Shown in pieces: positions 6,006-16,300 of a stretch of DNA of 26,052 bases. Origin of the DNA: a virus; the IMG/VR virus record IMGVR_UViG_3300027861_000178, positions 1 to 26,052 of that record, one strand, 5' to 3'. Below the pieces are notes generated by a model. The model was given only the letters and a program-made list of their open reading frames with translations. It was not told the DNA's origin and made no database searches. A program made the position numbers and the translations under genes. The number at the start of each line of letters is the position of its first letter. Positions within the stretch are counted from its first letter, which is position 1.

Positions 6006-9000
6006 TGAGCGATCAGCCAGTAAGATTTACACCACTCGGAAACCTTGACAAAGACTCTGAGTACAAACTTGTAGGCAAGGGTAATTATACTGATGCTCTT
6101 GATGTAATCAAGCAGGATGATGCTGGTCAGGTGTCAGGAACAATACAGCCTACACAGAGAAACAAACACGCTTTCTCGTTGGGTAGTGTTCAGGCACAAA
6201 ACAAGAAGTATCGTGTAACTGTAGATGGCGATGCTACAAAGAGTCATGCGTTAAGGTTTGTATCATCCGACAATCAAGTTACAATAGTAAATGGGAGTGG
6301 GAGTAACAATGAGGTTGAGTTTAATGGTATTGTTTCAGATTTTTTAAACTCTTGGAATACCCAGACTCAACAGTATGCTGCTTTTCAGATAACAACTTCT
6401 GGAAATATTATTGAAATAGAGTTAACGCAATATTCTTATTATAATTGGAGTTTATTCAGTGTAGGGCAAGATGAGGTTCAAGTAGAGTGTATTCAAGAAG
6501 CCATACCAACCAACCTTACTGGTAAGCTGAAAGACATTGGTTCTTACGATTTACTTGGTGATTTGTTTATATTCAGTACTACTCAAAGCGAAGAACCTTC
6601 AGAGTTAGAGGCTAAAATAATTAATGTTGGTCCACTTAACAATAACCCATCGCCTCCTCCAAACCTTATATTAACTGGACCTATAACCGAAATAACATTT
6701 GACTCTCCTCACGGACTTATACAAGGAGAGCAAATAAGAATACAAAACTCGCAAGCCGCTTGGTTAAACACAATTTTAATTGTGGATGAGGTCACTTCAT
6801 CTTTATCGATAAATGTTGTAACTAACACTTCTTGGGGGCAGGTTTATCCAGAGTTTTCAGTAGGTGATGAGGTTGTAATTATAAACCCAACAGGGTTAGG
6901 TGAGATTGGAGTTTCTCAAAAAAACAACCAATCAGAGCAGTGGTCATACATTAGGTTGCTTAGAAGTGTTGAGTTCAATTTTGTTCAGACAAAAGACATA
7001 AGGTGCGATGGGAGACAAAAGATATCAAGTAAACATCTTTATTTTACTGATTTCTATAATTCAATAAGATCTTTTAAGTATAAAGGGGTATTTCAAGAGG
7101 ACGGAGCGTTATCTTTTGTTAATAGTGAAAATATATACAGTTACGGAAATATAAACCTTGAAGTGCAGCTTTCGGATGTTTCTGGAGGAATTTACAATAC
7201 TCTTTCTTTATCTTCTGTAAATCAAACAGGAGGGCAACTTGTTGCTGGTAATTATTATTTTTTCTATAGGTTTTACATAGGTGGTCAATCTCAATTTTGG
7301 GGTGCTTTACCTAACCCTGTTTCAATATATCTTAAAGACTTTCCAGATGACCCAATAAGATTTATTGTTGGAGATCCATCAACAACAGTAACATCAAAAT
7401 CAATAAGTATTAGCCTTACTGGTGTTAATGTTAATCTTTTTGATGAGGTTGAATTTGCTGTAATAAGAGCCTTTGAAGATGGGTTTGATGAGCCTTTAAT
7501 ATTTACACCAAACAGATTGACTGCAACTGAAACTGTAAATGTTGACTATACTGGTTACGGAGAGGAGGTAATACCTGTAGATGTAGCAGAATTTTCTTTA
7601 GAATCACTTTCTGTTGCTGTACCAGACAAGGCGTATGATTTATCTATTATAGACGGCAGATTGGTTCTTGGGAACATAAAATACAAAGATATAGGTAATT
7701 TATCAGATTGGGCTGAAGCAATAACTCATTCATTAAAATACGAAGAAATAGGTATTAGCCCAATTAGAAGAAAGGATATCTATGAATCATACGTCAAGCC
7801 AGAGATAATAAACGAATACCCTTCTGTAACTTTAAACGAAATATATAGAGTTGGGGTTGAAGTTATTTTTTCAAACGGAGTAAAATCCCCTATCTATTGG
7901 GTGGATGACATAAAAATAGATTGCGAATCTACAAACACAGAAAATCCAAACAATGATAATAGAAGGATTTCTGGGTTGCCTAATTTTGAATTAACAGGGG
8001 ATGTTGATGTTTCAGACGGAAACAATAACCAAGTAACAAAAGTTCCCTACATAGAATTTTCTAACATAAATTTAGAGTATTTATTTGGTGGTACTCCATT
8101 AAAAAATCAAATATCAGATGTTAGATTTAGACTCGCTGAAATAAAAAACAAAAGAAGTGTTTTAGCATCTGGTTTTGTTGTTATAGGAGTGGATGGTAAT
8201 AGGATTTCTGAGGTTGTTCCAGATGCCTCTGGCTACACTCAAGACGGAAGCACTGGACCTGTTACATTTAGCATTAGTACTAATGATACTATTGCTCCAA
8301 TCCCCTCATTTGCTGGATGGTATGGATTTAATAACCCAAATAACCAATTCTACGCTGAGTGGGATACAACTGAAATAGGCTACCCATTTTCAGACTTTCC
8401 AAACACTAATCCCCCTGGTCTTTTAGCAAACAATTGGACTCCATATAGAAAATATGCCTTTTTCTGTTCTCCAGAATTAACAAATGGAGAATTAGATGAT
8501 TTTAACTTAACAGGTGCTGATAGATTAAATGTAATGTATCCTTTAAAGAGGGAAGGGGATTATGTTGTTGGGGATATATCGGATTGGTCTGTAGGTTCTC
8601 TATCTCCAAGAGAAAATATTTTTTTAGACTATGTTGCTAAAACAGGGTTCTCTAACCCTGCCGTAAGCACAAATCAATATGATATAGATTATTTTGAGAC
8701 TTTTACTCCATCTCAGGGGATATATACTACAAATATTGACCCAACATCTCCAGGTGAAGAGGTTTCTAATCATTACAATACATTTGTAACAACACCAGTA
8801 GGGGGGGCGCCTGGACCAGTTCTACATCTTCCTAAAATGATGGTTTTTAAAACTGACCAAGGAATATATCCTGCTGATCTTCAAAATATACCATCAGAGG
8901 TTGCAAAGGATTGTGGTATATACTACGCTCAATTATATAGGGATATACCTAATAAGTATGGAGATATAGGAGACACGACATATATGTCTCAATACTCAAG

Positions 9001-10621
9001 TCATTCAGTGCAATCATTATTAGCGAATAGTGTGGCTAAATGTTTTTTAGGTGATGCTTTTATATACAGGGTCATAAATAGATGGCAATACCCAAGCTCC
9101 AATGCAAGGGGGGCTATAGGGTTATCCAATACTTGTCAGTCATACATAAATACTGCATTGATATTCCCTGAACCCACTTCAATGTTTTTTGATCAAGATA
9201 CAATTAACAATTGGTTAGACTCACTTGAAGAGTATGAATGGAAATATAATCACGCTTATGATTATAGGTTCCCAATACAAGACTCCCTTGTTTACACCGA
9301 AGAGCTAATAGATTCTCTCAGTGACGCTCCAGCAAGAGTTATATTTAGCGAAAGAGATAATTACGCATTTACAGTAGACAGGATGAGGGATATTCCTGTT
9401 GCTAACTTTAAAGATTTAGACGGAACTTGGGGTCCTATATTTTCAGTAAACAACATAAACGGAGAGCTATTTACGCTTCAACCAAGAAAGTATCAGCTTC
9501 AATACTTCAACACAAGAGGAACGCTTCAGGGTTCTAATGATGGAATTGAAGTTTTAATTGGCGATGCGTCTGTTTTGGATAGGGATGGAAAATCACTATC
9601 ATCTTACGGGACTAACCACGAAGGCTCAGTAATAAAAGGGTCAAGCCCAGGCGGTAAGGATGTAATTTACTGGTTCAACCAAGAGAATGGATTGTTTATG
9701 CGATTTGGTGCAGATGGAACTGTTGTTCTTTCTGAACGTAATGGTATCCGTTCTTTTTCAGCAAACAATACAAAATGGACCGAAAACCAAAACGTAGCCG
9801 CATTAAACTACGGAATCAGAAGTGTTTGGGATGATAGGTTCAAAGAGGCTATTTGGACATTTATAGGGGTTAGAGCAAATAAAGGAGTATGGGGAACATT
9901 ACCCTCAAATCAACCATATTCAGAAGGAGATACGGTTACTGGAAATACATTTGATACATATTCATTTGATGGTATTCCTGACGTATATATATCTCTGTTA
10001 AACCATTTTCCTTTACCTCAAACAGAACCTGGGGTAGGAAGCGATTGGGAAACGCACTGGAAGAAGGCTGAAAATAACTCTGAATACTACACGGTATTTA
10101 CGCTTGCATTTAATGAACTATCAAACGGATTTAGCACGTTTTACTCTCACTTACCAAAGACATACCTAAAGTGGAAGAACAAGTTCCTAAGTTCTCACCC
10201 AACAGAAAGAAGTGAGATTTACGAACACAGAAAAGGCTATGACAAGTGGTACGAGTACGAAGGTGTATGGAAAGAGTCAGAGCCGTATCTTGAGGGCGTA
10301 GTTAATCCATTCCCAGATCAGTCTAAGAAGTTCGTAGCTATTCAAGCACTTACCGACAATGTTCCTGACAGAATAGAGTTAAAAACAAAAGACCACGAAT
10401 CATTCTTAGTCGCTACAGACTTTGACCCTGAAGATGATGCTTGGAGGACTCCTATTAAGAACGACATACTTACAAGCCAAACAAGCGACCCTAACGATGA
10501 CACAGTTTCATTAATTGGCTCGTACATGAGGGTTAAGTTTAAGTTCTTCAACGGTGCTTACAACAAGATGAACAACTTGGTAGTCAAGGTAAGACAAAGA
10601 CTTAGGAGAACTCAATCATAG
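6005..10621 (+). CDS. Tail stabilisation / muzzle-type barrel protein (P22 gp10-like)
   Basis: 1538 residues. The N-terminus (FTPLGNLDKDSEYKLV, then GNYTDALDV at 26-34) is the typical opening of the large tail-barrel proteins of crAss-like and other Bacteroidota podoviruses. The C-terminal third is blade-like and carries YWFNQENGLFMRFGADG, then IRSF, then the conserved-looking FNELSNGFSTFYSHLPKTYL (1369-1388). Residues about 219-300 hold an FCCH-like beta insertion (SPHGLIQGEQIRI). No signal peptide or membrane segment is seen. The protein probably forms the distal tail barrel below the ring proteins. The gene ends with TAG, the only TAG stop in the window. Base composition differs along the gene: the middle is clearly more AT-rich than both ends, as if the variable central part had a separate history. 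Confidence 0.7.
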   Translation: MSDQPVRFTPLGNLDKDSEYKLVGKGNYTDALDVIKQDDAGQVSGTIQPTQRNKHAFSLGSVQAQNKKYRVTVDGDATKSHALRFVSSDNQVTIVNGSGSNNEVEFNGIVSDFLNSWNTQTQQYAAFQITTSGNIIEIELTQYSYYNWSLFSVGQDEVQVECIQEAIPTNLTGKLKDIGSYDLLGDLFIFSTTQSEEPSELEAKIINVGPLNNNPSPPPNLILTGPITEITFDSPHGLIQGEQIRIQNSQAAWLNTILIVDEVTSSLSINVVTNTSWGQVYPEFSVGDEVVIINPTGLGEIGVSQKNNQSEQWSYIRLLRSVEFNFVQTKDIRCDGRQKISSKHLYFTDFYNSIRSFKYKGVFQEDGALSFVNSENIYSYGNINLEVQLSDVSGGIYNTLSLSSVNQTGGQLVAGNYYFFYRFYIGGQSQFWGALPNPVSIYLKDFPDDPIRFIVGDPSTTVTSKSISISLTGVNVNLFDEVEFAVIRAFEDGFDEPLIFTPNRLTATETVNVDYTGYGEEVIPVDVAEFSLESLSVAVPDKAYDLSIIDGRLVLGNIKYKDIGNLSDWAEAITHSLKYEEIGISPIRRKDIYESYVKPEIINEYPSVTLNEIYRVGVEVIFSNGVKSPIYWVDDIKIDCESTNTENPNNDNRRISGLPNFELTGDVDVSDGNNNQVTKVPYIEFSNINLEYLFGGTPLKNQISDVRFRLAEIKNKRSVLASGFVVIGVDGNRISEVVPDASGYTQDGSTGPVTFSISTNDTIAPIPSFAGWYGFNNPNNQFYAEWDTTEIGYPFSDFPNTNPPGLLANNWTPYRKYAFFCSPELTNGELDDFNLTGADRLNVMYPLKREGDYVVGDISDWSVGSLSPRENIFLDYVAKTGFSNPAVSTNQYDIDYFETFTPSQGIYTTNIDPTSPGEEVSNHYNTFVTTPVGGAPGPVLHLPKMMVFKTDQGIYPADLQNIPSEVAKDCGIYYAQLYRDIPNKYGDIGDTTYMSQYSSHSVQSLLANSVAKCFLGDAFIYRVINRWQYPSSNARGAIGLSNTCQSYINTALIFPEPTSMFFDQDTINNWLDSLEEYEWKYNHAYDYRFPIQDSLVYTEELIDSLSDAPARVIFSERDNYAFTVDRMRDIPVANFKDLDGTWGPIFSVNNINGELFTLQPRKYQLQYFNTRGTLQGSNDGIEVLIGDASVLDRDGKSLSSYGTNHEGSVIKGSSPGGKDVIYWFNQENGLFMRFGADGTVVLSERNGIRSFSANNTKWTENQNVAALNYGIRSVWDDRFKEAIWTFIGVRANKGVWGTLPSNQPYSEGDTVTGNTFDTYSFDGIPDVYISLLNHFPLPQTEPGVGSDWETHWKKAENNSEYYTVFTLAFNELSNGFSTFYSHLPKTYLKWKNKFLSSHPTERSEIYEHRKGYDKWYEYEGVWKESEPYLEGVVNPFPDQSKKFVAIQALTDNVPDRIELKTKDHESFLVATDFDPEDDAWRTPIKNDILTSQTSDPNDDTVSLIGSYMRVKFKFFNGAYNKMNNLVVKVRQRLRRTQS

Positions 10622-10640
10622 AGTGTGCGTTGTTTTTTCG

Positions 10641-10648
10641 TATCTTTG
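10641..10648 (+). promoter_or_regulatory. Promoter box, form CGTATCTTTG, before the internal-protein genes
   Basis: TATCTTTG in the same CGTATCTTTG context as the box at 3440-3449, lying in the 56-base gap after the tail-barrel gene. It ends 29 bases before the ATG at 10678. As at 3442, a TGTG occurs 18 bases upstream of the box. It would start a transcript for the three putative ejection proteins. Confidence 0.6.
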
Positions 10649-10671
10649 AAGTTAGTCTATAACTAAACTTC
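10648..10671 (+). other. Hairpin in the short 5' leader of the internal-protein transcript
   Basis: GAAGTTAGT (10648-10656) can pair with ACTAAACTTC (10662-10671) apart from one bulged A, giving a 9-bp stem with a 5-base loop. It begins at the last base of the promoter box, so it would form the 5' end of the mRNA if transcription starts there, and it ends 6 bases before the ATG. It is too AT-rich and lacks a T-tract, so it is not a terminator. A role in mRNA stability or start-site access is a guess. Confidence 0.4.
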
Positions 10672-10677
10672 ATAAGC

Positions 10678-11391
10678 ATGGCGTGGATAGGACCTGTGAT
10701 AGGGGCATTAAGCGGAATTGTAACAGGAGCAATTCAAAAAAGAAAGGCGGCAGAAGCAGCACAAGCACTTCCTGACCCTATGAGTTTCTCTCCTACACCA
10801 CAAATGGTTAAGGCTGAAGAAATGTTTGGTAAACGAGCAGAAATGGGTTTAGACCCAGCAGAACTGCGAGTGGCAAGACAAGGGATTACAAGAAGCAGAG
10901 GGGCAGCAGGAAGAATGATGGAGAACATGGGTCTTTCAAGAATATCTCAAGGTATGTCCAATATTTACGGAATGGATGCGGAGATGAATCTTGCTGCTTT
11001 GAACGCTAAGGCAAAGCAAGATGCTATGAATAGATATTTAGGTGTAGCACAAGGGTTCCAAAACATACAAGACCAAGAGGTTACTTCGTTTAATCAAATG
11101 CTAAACCAACAAAGAATGGCGCTGGGGGCTGCTGGGGCTTCTGGAGGCAAAAATATACTAAGCGGTATAGCTACAGGTGTTCAAGGTTTAAACACTAATC
11201 AACTTGCAGAGGCTTACGCAAACTCAGGAGACACGTATAACTACAATTTATACGGAGGGACTGGTGGGAGTAGCTTTGGAGGTGGAATGTTTGGGAGTTC
11301 GGGAGGTGGACTTGGATTTGGAGGAGCGTATTTAGATTCAGGATTTACAGGTGTCGATACCTCTCGCTTCGGTAGATTTGGTCCTAAGTAA
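10678..11391 (+). CDS. Small membrane-associated internal virion / ejection-type protein
   Basis: 237 residues. Residues 3-20 are hydrophobic (WIGPVIGALSGIVTGAI) and followed by KRK, a plausible membrane-inserting N-terminus. A helical, Met/Gln-rich central part follows (MDAEMNLAALNAKAKQDAM, then TSFNQMLNQQRMALG). The C-terminal 50 or so residues are very rich in Gly, Ser and Phe (GGMFGSSGGGLGFGGAY) and look flexible. The layout of short hydrophobic N-terminus, Gln-rich coil and Gly-rich end resembles the small ejection proteins of podoviruses (T7 gp14, P22 gp7). It is the first of three genes under one promoter and precedes two large proteins. A pilot or membrane-pore role is inferred; no sequence signature proves it. 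Confidence 0.5.
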   Translation: MAWIGPVIGALSGIVTGAIQKRKAAEAAQALPDPMSFSPTPQMVKAEEMFGKRAEMGLDPAELRVARQGITRSRGAAGRMMENMGLSRISQGMSNIYGMDAEMNLAALNAKAKQDAMNRYLGVAQGFQNIQDQEVTSFNQMLNQQRMALGAAGASGGKNILSGIATGVQGLNTNQLAEAYANSGDTYNYNLYGGTGGSSFGGGMFGSSGGGLGFGGAYLDSGFTGVDTSRFGRFGPK

Positions 11392-11409
11392 TAATATTAA
11401 AAAAACAAC

Positions 11410-13305
11410 ATGGCAAACGGAGGAGCTTTCGGCAACCCACTAACTACAGGTATAGCACTGAACTTCGAGGTCGATATGACCCCGTATCGTCAGATGATGA
11501 AGGACAACCTTGATTTTGCCAAAAATCAGGCTGCGAATATAAAGGCAAAACAAAAAGAGTTTAAGGATATACTAAAGAACATAACCTACGATGACTCTAA
11601 GATTCTAAAAAGACGTAGAGATGGCGCAAGGGTTAAGTACGCAGAGCTTATTAGCGATGCAATAAAGTTGCAGAAAGAGGGTGACTTTGGAGGTGTTCAG
11701 ATGGCGATTGCAGAATTTGATAGCGGTATGCGTAATTTAGTTGATGAGAGAACTCAATTTGACGCATACGAAAAATTAGCTAAAGATGGAAAGCATTTCG
11801 TTAATATGGATTACATTAATGCAATACATGGAGAGAACGCAGGAGCCACTTCTGACGCTAATATACTCTTAAATCATGGAGATGAAATTATTTACGACTC
11901 AAAAAGTGGTACTTTTAATTCACACGCCATTAAAAGAGCAGACCCGTTAGCTTTTGTCAACAAGGTAATTTCGGGTATGCCTATGAAAGCACTTAAAGGC
12001 TCTAAGCCTGTATATATACCAGAAACAAGAGAGTATAAATACGACCTATCAAAAGTCGAAGACCCTGATGCGCTTTATGCGGAAATGGCAGCTACGTGGT
12101 TAGGCGGAGGGGAAAGTCATATTGAAACTATGAGGAGAGACATGAATCTAACTCCAGATGACCTTGACGGAACTGGAGCGATTGAGAATGCCACTGAGTA
12201 TATGAGAATGTTGACCGAAAACAAAATACTCGGTGAAAGATATTCAAGCCCTCCCCGACCTCCATCAACCAAACATACTTACGGGGTTACCGATGATAAT
12301 ATTGGAGATGTAAGTTTCTCAGGAAAACCATCATCAGCAGTGTCTACAGAGAGTTCAACTCCAGAGCAGATAGAGCAAGCGAGAGTTGACAAGATAACAG
12401 GTGAAGTGCAAAAATATGTAACTGATGCTATAGCCGCAGACCCAGATAATGTGGAAGATAAATTAGCTATGGAGTCATATTTAGAGCCTTTTGGATTAAA
12501 CATAAAGGTATCTGGAAGAGCTTCGGCTATAGGTAAAGAAGAAGTAGCAATACAAACAGAATCTGGTAATAATTTGGCATTCTTAGACCCTACCTCTAAC
12601 ACGTTTGTTCAAGACCTAACTAAAATAATTTTAGAAAACGGTACTGAAAGCTATCTTGAAACACAGGTCGGAACTCCCGAAACAACAGCCGAAGAGTTCC
12701 TTACTCCTGAGTCTGATTCATTCTTTGCCAATCTTGCTGGTGGCAAGACACCAATTACAGACTGGGCAATCCCTGCTGGGGCAACAGTTGTTTTAACTGG
12801 CGATCAGGGGGCTGTTGAGGTAAAACTAAAGAATGATATGACCTTTGATAAAGGTAAGTTCCAAAAAGCAGCTAAATACAAGGATAAATCTGGGAATACG
12901 GATACGTACTACGATATAATGTTCCCAATTGACCAAAGAGATAAGGAAACGTATTTCACCAATTTGTTTAATGATTCTGACGTTCTTACTGAATTTAAGA
13001 TAAAAAGCCCAGACCAACTTCCAAAGTCAATGTATGTGAAGCAAGATAACGGTTTATTTAAAAGTCTTTTATCAGTCTTACAGAACAAGACTAACATAGG
13101 AAAGATGACTGAAGGTTCTCTAAAGAAAGCTATGGACAAGTTTATGAAGCCTATGTCTACGTCAGGAACGGCATCAAGCGGTGGAGCAGCAAGAAGAACA
13201 GAGATAAAGGAATCTGAAATAGCAGCAGCAGCCGCTGCTGCTGGTCGTTCTGAAGCAGAATACAGACAACTTCTAATAGATAATGGAATTAAAATAGTAC
13301 CATAA
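11410..13305 (+). CDS. Internal virion (cargo/ejection) protein, 631 aa
   Basis: No family is recognised with certainty. The N-terminal 110 residues are helical and very basic (NQAANIKAKQKEFKDIL, then KILKRRRDGARVKY). A mixed globular middle follows, with YIPETREYKYDLSKVEDPDA and a Ser/Thr/Pro-rich linker near 290-320. Another mixed alpha/beta stretch leads to an Ala-rich C-terminus (SEIAAAAAAAGRSEAEYRQ). There is no signal peptide or membrane helix. The gene sits 18 bases after the small membrane-type protein and 1 base before the giant gene, so the three are surely co-transcribed and probably act together. By position it matches the second internal protein of T7-like ejection sets or a crassvirus cargo protein. 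Confidence 0.5.
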   Translation: MANGGAFGNPLTTGIALNFEVDMTPYRQMMKDNLDFAKNQAANIKAKQKEFKDILKNITYDDSKILKRRRDGARVKYAELISDAIKLQKEGDFGGVQMAIAEFDSGMRNLVDERTQFDAYEKLAKDGKHFVNMDYINAIHGENAGATSDANILLNHGDEIIYDSKSGTFNSHAIKRADPLAFVNKVISGMPMKALKGSKPVYIPETREYKYDLSKVEDPDALYAEMAATWLGGGESHIETMRRDMNLTPDDLDGTGAIENATEYMRMLTENKILGERYSSPPRPPSTKHTYGVTDDNIGDVSFSGKPSSAVSTESSTPEQIEQARVDKITGEVQKYVTDAIAADPDNVEDKLAMESYLEPFGLNIKVSGRASAIGKEEVAIQTESGNNLAFLDPTSNTFVQDLTKIILENGTESYLETQVGTPETTAEEFLTPESDSFFANLAGGKTPITDWAIPAGATVVLTGDQGAVEVKLKNDMTFDKGKFQKAAKYKDKSGNTDTYYDIMFPIDQRDKETYFTNLFNDSDVLTEFKIKSPDQLPKSMYVKQDNGLFKSLLSVLQNKTNIGKMTEGSLKKAMDKFMKPMSTSGTASSGGAARRTEIKESEIAAAAAAAGRSEAEYRQLLIDNGIKIVP

Positions 13306-13306
13306 T

Positions 13307-16300
13307 ATGGGTTTTCAAAGCACAGTAAGTTACGATGAGTTTGGTATTGCTATTAAATCAAAAGACGAAGAGGTAGCTGTTGATGAGTTTGGCATTCCGA
13401 TAAAAAAAAAAGAGTCAACCGAACCGACTCAGCCAGTTCAGACTCAGCAAGTTCAGGAACAAGAAGTTCAACAATCTCCAACTCAGGACGCTCCTTTACT
13501 CGGTCTTGGAGCTGTTTCGGAACAAGCTACAGCATCTCCTTCAGTTGGTCAAGGAGTTCTTAGGGATGTAGACCAAACACAGACTACGGATGGTGAATTA
13601 GACGCAGTTAAGAAGTCAATAGACCGACCTCTTATGGCGGCTCAAGATAGAGCTAAACAAGAATCTCAATCAGGTTCGTCACTAAACCTTTCAAGAACAG
13701 AAAAGTTCGTTCCGTATGACATATCTGAGCCTGAAATTACAATAGATGAAGAAGCTGAAGATTATATTCCTGACGAATTTGGGGCTTACTCTACAAGCTA
13801 CGAAGAAGTTGTAAAGGACAAATCCCTACTCGCTCAGTCTGAGGTTAAAAAACAAGCCCAAAAAAGAGCTTTAAAACACGAGATAGCAAGAGATCAACTT
13901 TTAAGTGTTGACGTAAAAGATAAATTGTTTGATAAGGATTACACAGACAGTCTTTTAGATACGTATGCCCCCAAGGACATAAAAACAACCACTACTGGTT
14001 CTTATCAACCTGGTAGGATTACTACGGCTGATGAGTTTGTTCGTGACCAAGAAAAGGTAGACGAGTATCAGGTCGCTCTTAATGCAGCAAAAAAGCAAGT
14101 AGTGTCAGAAAAGCTTTCCAACATAATGGATAGCGGTGACACAGCATTCCAATCCGCAGAGTTAGACATTGACAAGGCAATGAACTCATGGCTTGAAACA
14201 ACCAAGGATCTTGAGACTAAAGAGGCTAGGAAAGACCTTACATTTATTGAGGACTTAATTCTTGATGACGAATACATTAAAAAAGGTGCAGATATAAGCA
14301 CTGTACACGACATACTCCAACCTGGGTATGTTGGTGGCGCACAAGGTATTTTTGATTCCGAGATAGATAAATTTGTAGAGGAAAACTTAGAAGACCTTAA
14401 CATAGAAAGTGACGAGGAGAAAAAGATGATGAAGGTTCATCTTAAAGAAGTTTACAAGAGCAAGAAAAAATTAGACAAGGCTGCTGGACAGGTTGCTAAA
14501 AAACTTGGTTTTGATGCAGATGATGTGACTAAGGATTTTGATAAGATTGTAAAAAAAATCACAGGTTACGAATCGGAGATTAAGTCGTTATACACTCCGT
14601 ATGAAGCAAAAGCCAAACAGGTTCAAAAAGACATGGTGCTTGAGTTTGAGAAATCACAGGACCGTATTTTTAATAGAATATCTCAGTCTGAAGAGTACAG
14701 TAAATTACAAAGTGAACTTCAGGGAAAGGTGAACTCTGGTGAAATGACAGAGGCAGAGGCAAACTCAGCATTAAACCAAAGGATAAACATTATGATTTCT
14801 GAAAGCCCAGAGGCAACTCAGCTTCAGAAAAAATATCAGGGCGTTCTAAGTAGTTATGAGTCTCAGTTTGAAAAAGAGACAAGTAGAATATTTAGCAATA
14901 TACAGGCTGAAATAGAACAGGCAAAAGACCTATCAAGCAAGGATGAAGAGTACAGGAAGATGCTTTCTGAAAAGGTGTCTGAAATGTATGATGCTGAGAA
15001 GGCTGAAATAGAGTCTGATTGGGAAAACCTATACTTTGGTGGTGGTCAGATGAGAGGATTAAAAACTGGTCTTGGTACTATTGCTTCAATGATGTCTGGA
15101 GGTTCTGAAATGTTCTTTGGAGAGACTGAGTTCAGTAAGAGTCTTACATCGGTAAATAATCAAATTCAATCAGACAATCCTTTAATAGACCCAGGTGAGT
15201 TTAGCTGGACGGAAAGTCCATTTGACGCAGATTGGTGGGCTACAAGAGTCATGCCGTCTGCCCCAATTACATTCTCACTATTGGTTCCAGGTATGGGTGT
15301 GGGTGCTGGAACAGCAGCACTTGCAACAAGGATTGGTCTTACTGGTCTTTCTCGTGCGCTTATAGCTGGTACTGTGTCTGGTACAGGAATGAGGGCAATG
15401 GAAAGCTTTACGGAGTCATCTTTACAGTACTACGACCTTATAGAGAGAGGTGAGTCTGTAGAATACGCCTCAGTAGAGGCTTCTAAAAACTATAGGGACC
15501 AAATGGGGGCTGTAGTTTTTGATGTAGCCGAAATGACGTTTATATTCCTCCCAGTTGCAAGTAGACTTGCCGCAGTAGCTAAAGTTGCTGTACAGGTTCC
15601 ATTAAACTCAGTAGAAGAGCTTTACCAAGAAGAAATAACTGCCGAGGAAATTGCCCGAAAAAGGTACTTAGAGGGTGGGCTTACTATGGAGGAAATTGAG
15701 ACAGGGGTTACGGAGTACGAAAAAGTATTTTCTGGTGGAAAGTTCAGCGATATGTACAACTTCGCCAAAACAAAGCAGGGTCAGGAGGTAATGGCTATTG
15801 GCGGAATATATGGTGGTGCATTTGGCGTTACTTCATTTGGAGTTCCAGGCGTAATTGATGGTGACTGGCAACGAGCAAACTCACAAAGAAAGCTTAACAA
15901 CTTCCTTAACGAGGAGATTGTAAAGTATTCAAGCACTGAAATTGTTAGAAACGCAGAAGGTAAACCACTTGAGTTCGGTAGGGGTGGAGTTGTCCGTGGT
16001 CCTGCCGAGACAATGCAGGAAGCTAAAAACAGAAGAATCTGGCAGCTTAAGGCTACTCTTGACGAGATGCAGATGAAGGGTCTTATCAATGAAGATGACA
16101 CTAAACTTGGTAAAAAGCAGATTGACTTTACCTTTGGTGTTGCTGACCAGATGCCTGTAAATCTTCCTCTCGTTACCCGTGGTCAGTTACTACAGAAACT
16201 AACGGAAATAGAGGAGCTTGAACAGGGACTTGAGGGTATGACTAACGAGACTCTTATTGGCAATCAAAAGAAGAAGATAGCAAAGCTAAAGAAGGAGTCT

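Noticed and set aside
10619-10660. Possible recoding of TAG (known in some crAss-like phages) at the end of the tail-barrel gene
   Set aside because: Read-through would add only 14 codons before TAA, and the protein ends normally before it. No gene in the window contains an in-frame TAG, so the standard code fits.
13221-13242. Perfect 9-bp inverted repeat AGCAGCAGC/GCTGCTGCT near the end of the 631-residue gene
   Set aside because: It encodes a run of alanines, and mixed GCA/GCT Ala codons give such pairing by themselves. No T-tract follows, so it is not a terminator.
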